Shown one piece after another: positions 51,145-53,352 of a DNA stretch of 53,352 nucleotides. The notes beneath the pieces were generated by a model that saw only the letters and a list, made by a program, of their open reading frames with translations, was not told the DNA's origin and did not search any database. Source of the DNA: WFZT01 sp964571845. GTDB lineage: Bacteria; Hydrothermota; Hydrothermia; B15-G9; WFZT01. The position numbers were made by a program, and so were the translations under genes. The stretch covers positions 1-53,352 of the forward strand of contig CAZNDM010000102.1 in NCBI GenBank assembly GCA_964571845.1, in the 5' to 3' direction. The stretch's first letter is position 1. Each line of letters opens with the position of its first letter.

Positions 51145-52209
51145 TTAAATTTTTATTAAATTTTTTGGCGATTTTGTTAAAATCTCAACCCCGTCGTCCC
51201 TCATGACGACAAGGTCTTCTATTCTAACCCCTCCAAAGCCCGGAATGTAGATGCCAGGCTCGACCGTGAAAACAGTCCCGGGCTTTACAGGATCCTTTCC
51301 TGTCCTGCTGATTCTTGGCTGTTCATGCACTTCGAGTCCCACCCCGTGTCCAAGACTGTGACCAAAATATTCGCCGTAACCTGCATCTTCAATGACACTT
51401 CTTGCAATTCTGTCAATCTCCTCACCGGTCATCCCGGGTCTTGCCTCCTCCTCAGCCCTCTGCTGCGCCTCTTTTACAATTTCGTAAATCTTCACAAACT
51501 CCTGATCTGGAGACCGTCCGACCCATACGGTCCTCGTCATATCCGAAGAATAGCCGCGAAAATAGTTACCAAAGTCCATAAGGAGCATGGTCTCATTTTC
51601 GATAACAACATCTCTGGGCTTTGCATGAGGCAGAGCAGAATGTGGACCTGTAGCGACAATGGTATCAAAAGATGGCTTCTCAGCACCAAATTTCTTCATC
51701 CTGTACTCAATCTCGGCAGCGAGATCAAGCTCCGTCATCTTCCCCGGTTCAACAATTTTCAAAATATCCTCAAATATCCTGTCCGTTATCTCCTGCGACT
51801 TCCTGATAGTCTCTATTTCCTCTTCTGTTTTCGTGATTCTAAACTCTGCGACCGGATCAGCCACGAGTTTAACCTCAAATTCTTCCAGATTTTCTTTCAA
51901 CCTTTTGTAGAGCGAACACGAAATGTGTTCCTCAGGTACACCCAGTATTAGCTTCTTTTTCGGAAGTTTTTCCCTGCACTCAAAGAGATCCCTTGAATAG
52001 ATAAAAATATCGGCATCCTGGACCTCTTCTCTGGACTGTTCATCGTAACGCGGATCTGAGACGAAAAGGCTGAGATCTTTTCCGATAAAAAGAAAGGCGT
52101 TTGAGCCGGAAAAGCCCGTGAGATATCTGATATTTGGCAGGTAAACTTCAAGATAAAGATCAACGCCGATTGAATCAAGCTTTTCCCTTACGGATTCAAT
52201 CCTACTCAA
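51145..52209 (-). CDS. pepP: Xaa-Pro aminopeptidase (M24 family)
   Basis: A 354-residue dimetal aminopeptidase that removes N-terminal residues before proline. A creatinase-like N-terminal domain (about 1-125) precedes the pita-bread catalytic domain with the metal ligands: Asp in LLMDFGNYF, Asp in GYSSDMTRT, His in GHSLGHGVGLEVHE, Glu in VFTVEPGIY and Glu in GVRIEDLVV. The TTG start at 52209 overlaps the upstream TPR gene by 8 bases, with GAGAGGG before it. It lies 10 bases before efp; both proteins deal with proline-containing peptides. Confidence 0.94.
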   Translation of the reverse strand: MSRIESVREKLDSIGVDLYLEVYLPNIRYLTGFSGSNAFLFIGKDLSLFVSDPRYDEQSREEVQDADIFIYSRDLFECREKLPKKKLILGVPEEHISCSLYKRLKENLEEFEVKLVADPVAEFRITKTEEEIETIRKSQEITDRIFEDILKIVEPGKMTELDLAAEIEYRMKKFGAEKPSFDTIVATGPHSALPHAKPRDVVIENETMLLMDFGNYFRGYSSDMTRTVWVGRSPDQEFVKIYEIVKEAQQRAEEEARPGMTGEEIDRIARSVIEDAGYGEYFGHSLGHGVGLEVHEQPRISRTGKDPVKPGTVFTVEPGIYIPGFGGVRIEDLVVMRDDGVEILTKSPKNLIKI

Positions 52210-52624
52210 TTAGATCCCTCTCCTCTTTTACTATCCTGTGCAGCTCATCAAGGCCAGGAAGACTGTCCGAAAGTCTCCTGCCGTCAGGGAAAAGATAGTA
52301 AGCGATCTTGCTGTAATGATCAGCCACTCTTTGAAGCCCAAGCTTTTCTGCACACACAATAAGATTTTCAACCGCTTGATAGTTAAACCTGTCAAGGTCA
52401 TGGGCTTTTTTTAAAAAATTTATAGCTCTATCGTAATCTCCATTTTCGACATAGATCTTACCGAGAAGAGTAAAGAGAAGTGAGGATTCAGGATATCTTT
52501 CGATTCCTTCGCTCAGGACACCGATTGCTTCCTCTGACTTACCCTGATTTTTCAAACTGATAGCATAATCAACTATTGTGCGTATGGACCGGTCTCCCTC
52601 GTTGTATTTTTTCTCGACATCCAT
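52202..52624 (-). CDS. Small TPR-repeat protein
   Basis: 140 residues made almost wholly of TPR-like helix pairs; the clearest repeats are GKSEEAIGVLSEGIERYPES (about 33-52) and NGDYDRAINFLKKAHDLDRF (about 67-86), with a third degenerate one after AEKLGLQRVADHYSK. No signal peptide or other domain. It is the first gene of the leftward operon and is preceded by a good promoter at 52634-52662. Partner unknown; TPR proteins of this size act as scaffolds. Confidence 0.8.
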   Translation of the reverse strand: MDVEKKYNEGDRSIRTIVDYAISLKNQGKSEEAIGVLSEGIERYPESSLLFTLLGKIYVENGDYDRAINFLKKAHDLDRFNYQAVENLIVCAEKLGLQRVADHYSKIAYYLFPDGRRLSDSLPGLDELHRIVKEERDLIE

Positions 52625-52633
52625 GGAACTTTT

Positions 52634-52662
52634 AAGTTAATGCCATAATTTTTAAATGTCAA
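52634..52662 (-). promoter_or_regulatory. Promoter of the TPR-pepP-efp-accB-cca-purF operon
   Basis: On the minus strand TTGACA (52662-52657), a 17-base spacer and TAACTT (52639-52634). Nine bases later is the ATG at 52624, so the leader is at most a few bases. Confidence 0.6.
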
Positions 52663-52969
52663 CTTTGCCCCGAAACTGTTCAAAAATTGTTTTGGGGAAA
52701 AGAAGAATTGTGGAAGGTCACAAAATACCTACTCTGCAATGTATTTAGCATTGTGAGATTGTTCCCAATGACCTCTTTCGCCTCCCCTTTATCCTCTCCT
52801 GCCTTGGGGAATGGGAGTCGGGAACGCCTCTCAAGCAGGCGTGAGGGGAGGTTGTGGGTGGACTTGCATAAGCGGGAGGGGAGTTTGTAGGTAACTCTTC
52901 CCGTAAGACACAAGTGCCGTGGGGGTGATTTCCCATTTAACCCCCGCTTCCCTGGGAAAATTCCAAACC

Positions 52970-52992
52970 CCTCCCCCACTTTGTGGGGGAGG
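52970..52992. repeat. REP-like hairpin (10 bp, loop TTT)
   Basis: CCTCCCCCAC (52970-52979) pairs exactly with GTGGGGGAGG (52983-52992). It belongs to the CCCCTCCC-type repeats in this stretch. Confidence 0.6.
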
Positions 52993-53062
52993 ATTAAGGA
53001 GGGGGCAAAAAGAGCTGATTTGACAGAGGGAAGCAGGTGGGGTTATGTTGCCCTCCCCTCAA

Positions 53063-53087
53063 TCCCCTCCCGCAGAGCGGGAGGGGA
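53063..53087. repeat. REP-like hairpin (11 bp, loop AGA)
   Basis: TCCCCTCCCGC (53063-53073) pairs exactly with GCGGGAGGGGA (53077-53087), loop AGA. It overlaps one copy of the GGGAGGGGAGTTTGT repeat. Confidence 0.6.
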
Positions 53088-53352
53088 GTTTGTGGGTGAC
53101 CCCTGACATTTCGTGGGGGGAGTTTGTGAGTGACCCTCTCAGATAACGGGGGAAGTTGGGTGTAATCTTTCCCACGAGATGACATTTTGCGAGCAAGAAG
53201 GGAAAATAAAAGGGTTTTTCCGCAAAGTAAAGAAAAAGTAATTACCGGTGAATTTTCTTCTCGAACACATCCAACACTTGACACAGGAGGATTTTTAATA
53301 AATTCTTTGATCATGATTGAATACAGTAAACATTCACACAGTCTTCCACAGA

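Larger units (their letters stand above)
52663..53352. other. Non-coding right end with REP-like repeats
   Basis: About 690 bases without a credible gene. The central part (52780-53170) is rich in C- and G-runs: five degenerate copies of a unit near CGGGAGGGGAGTTTGTGGGT (about 52840, 52871, 53077, 53112, 53146) and two short hairpins (52970-52992 and 53063-53087). Nothing identifiable lies in 53210-53352, which may be the edge of the next gene's upstream region. Confidence 0.6.

Noticed and set aside
52680..53314. Minus-strand ORFs at the right end (about 99 and 106 codons)
   Set aside because: They run through C/G-run repeats, have low-complexity Pro/Arg/Ser translations and no SD.

Overview
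The window comes from a gene-dense bacterial chromosome: about 39 protein genes and two tRNAs, most genes overlapping or within 15 bases of the next. A TamB-like protein and surface proteins ending in type IX secretion (Por)-like sorting domains (one a gingipain-family peptidase) point to a diderm of the Fibrobacteres-Chlorobi-Bacteroidetes neighbourhood. The rubredoxin/flavodiiron pair, an Fe-S type PurF and heavy AGA/AGG and ATA codon use suggest an anaerobic, possibly thermophilic member such as the uncultured WOR-3/Hydrothermae-like lineages. The lineage is an inference from gene content; no rRNA gene is present.

Left part (1-16.1 kb). Rubredoxin and flavodiiron protein form an O2/NO-scavenging pair, facing a tetraheme NapC/NrfH-type cytochrome across a perfect hairpin. 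A FemAB-like transferase and a GT4 glycosyltransferase run leftward. A serS-serA-aminotransferase operon couples serine synthesis with serine charging. A membrane-anchored glucuronyl C5-epimerase-like protein, a GNAT plus DapA-family aldolase pair, tRNA-Gln and tRNA-Pro, tamB and priA follow.

Surface part (16.2-29.1 kb). This holds a protein with carboxypeptidase-regulatory-like repeats, a 1,495-residue fibre protein (ADTA-type repeats including six 99-bp tandem copies, a YadA-like beta-roll region and an S74-like C-terminal chaperone), and a small partner protein with a sorting domain. A YeeE/YedE-type transporter, a small membrane protein and a C25 peptidase complete the block. Several genes here end in long, perfect, GC-rich hairpins without U-tracts.

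Signalling part (29.2-41.8 kb). One leaderless operon encodes two CheW-like proteins, two tandem six-TM chemoreceptors, a CheA-REC hybrid, CheB, CheR-TPR and a REC-GGDEF diguanylate cyclase. The content matches the Wsp type of chemosensory array, whose output is c-di-GMP rather than flagellar switching. The same strand continues closely into proline dehydrogenase, an FN3 lipoprotein and a Wzx-like flippase. The likely logic is that membrane-sensed signals set c-di-GMP and thereby surface behaviour; the nearby fibre and polysaccharide genes are plausible but unproven targets.

Right part (41.8-53.35 kb, all leftward). This holds comF, a secreted multi-domain protein with a sorting-like tail, a large AAA-TPR-SARP/BTAD regulator containing a 23-bp perfect intragenic palindrome, and then the housekeeping operon TPR-pepP-efp-accB-cca-purF read from a clear promoter. 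The last 0.7 kb is non-coding and contains REP-like degenerate repeats.

Several start codons sit 6-7 bases after a TATAAT-like -10 box, so leaderless mRNAs appear to be common in this organism.
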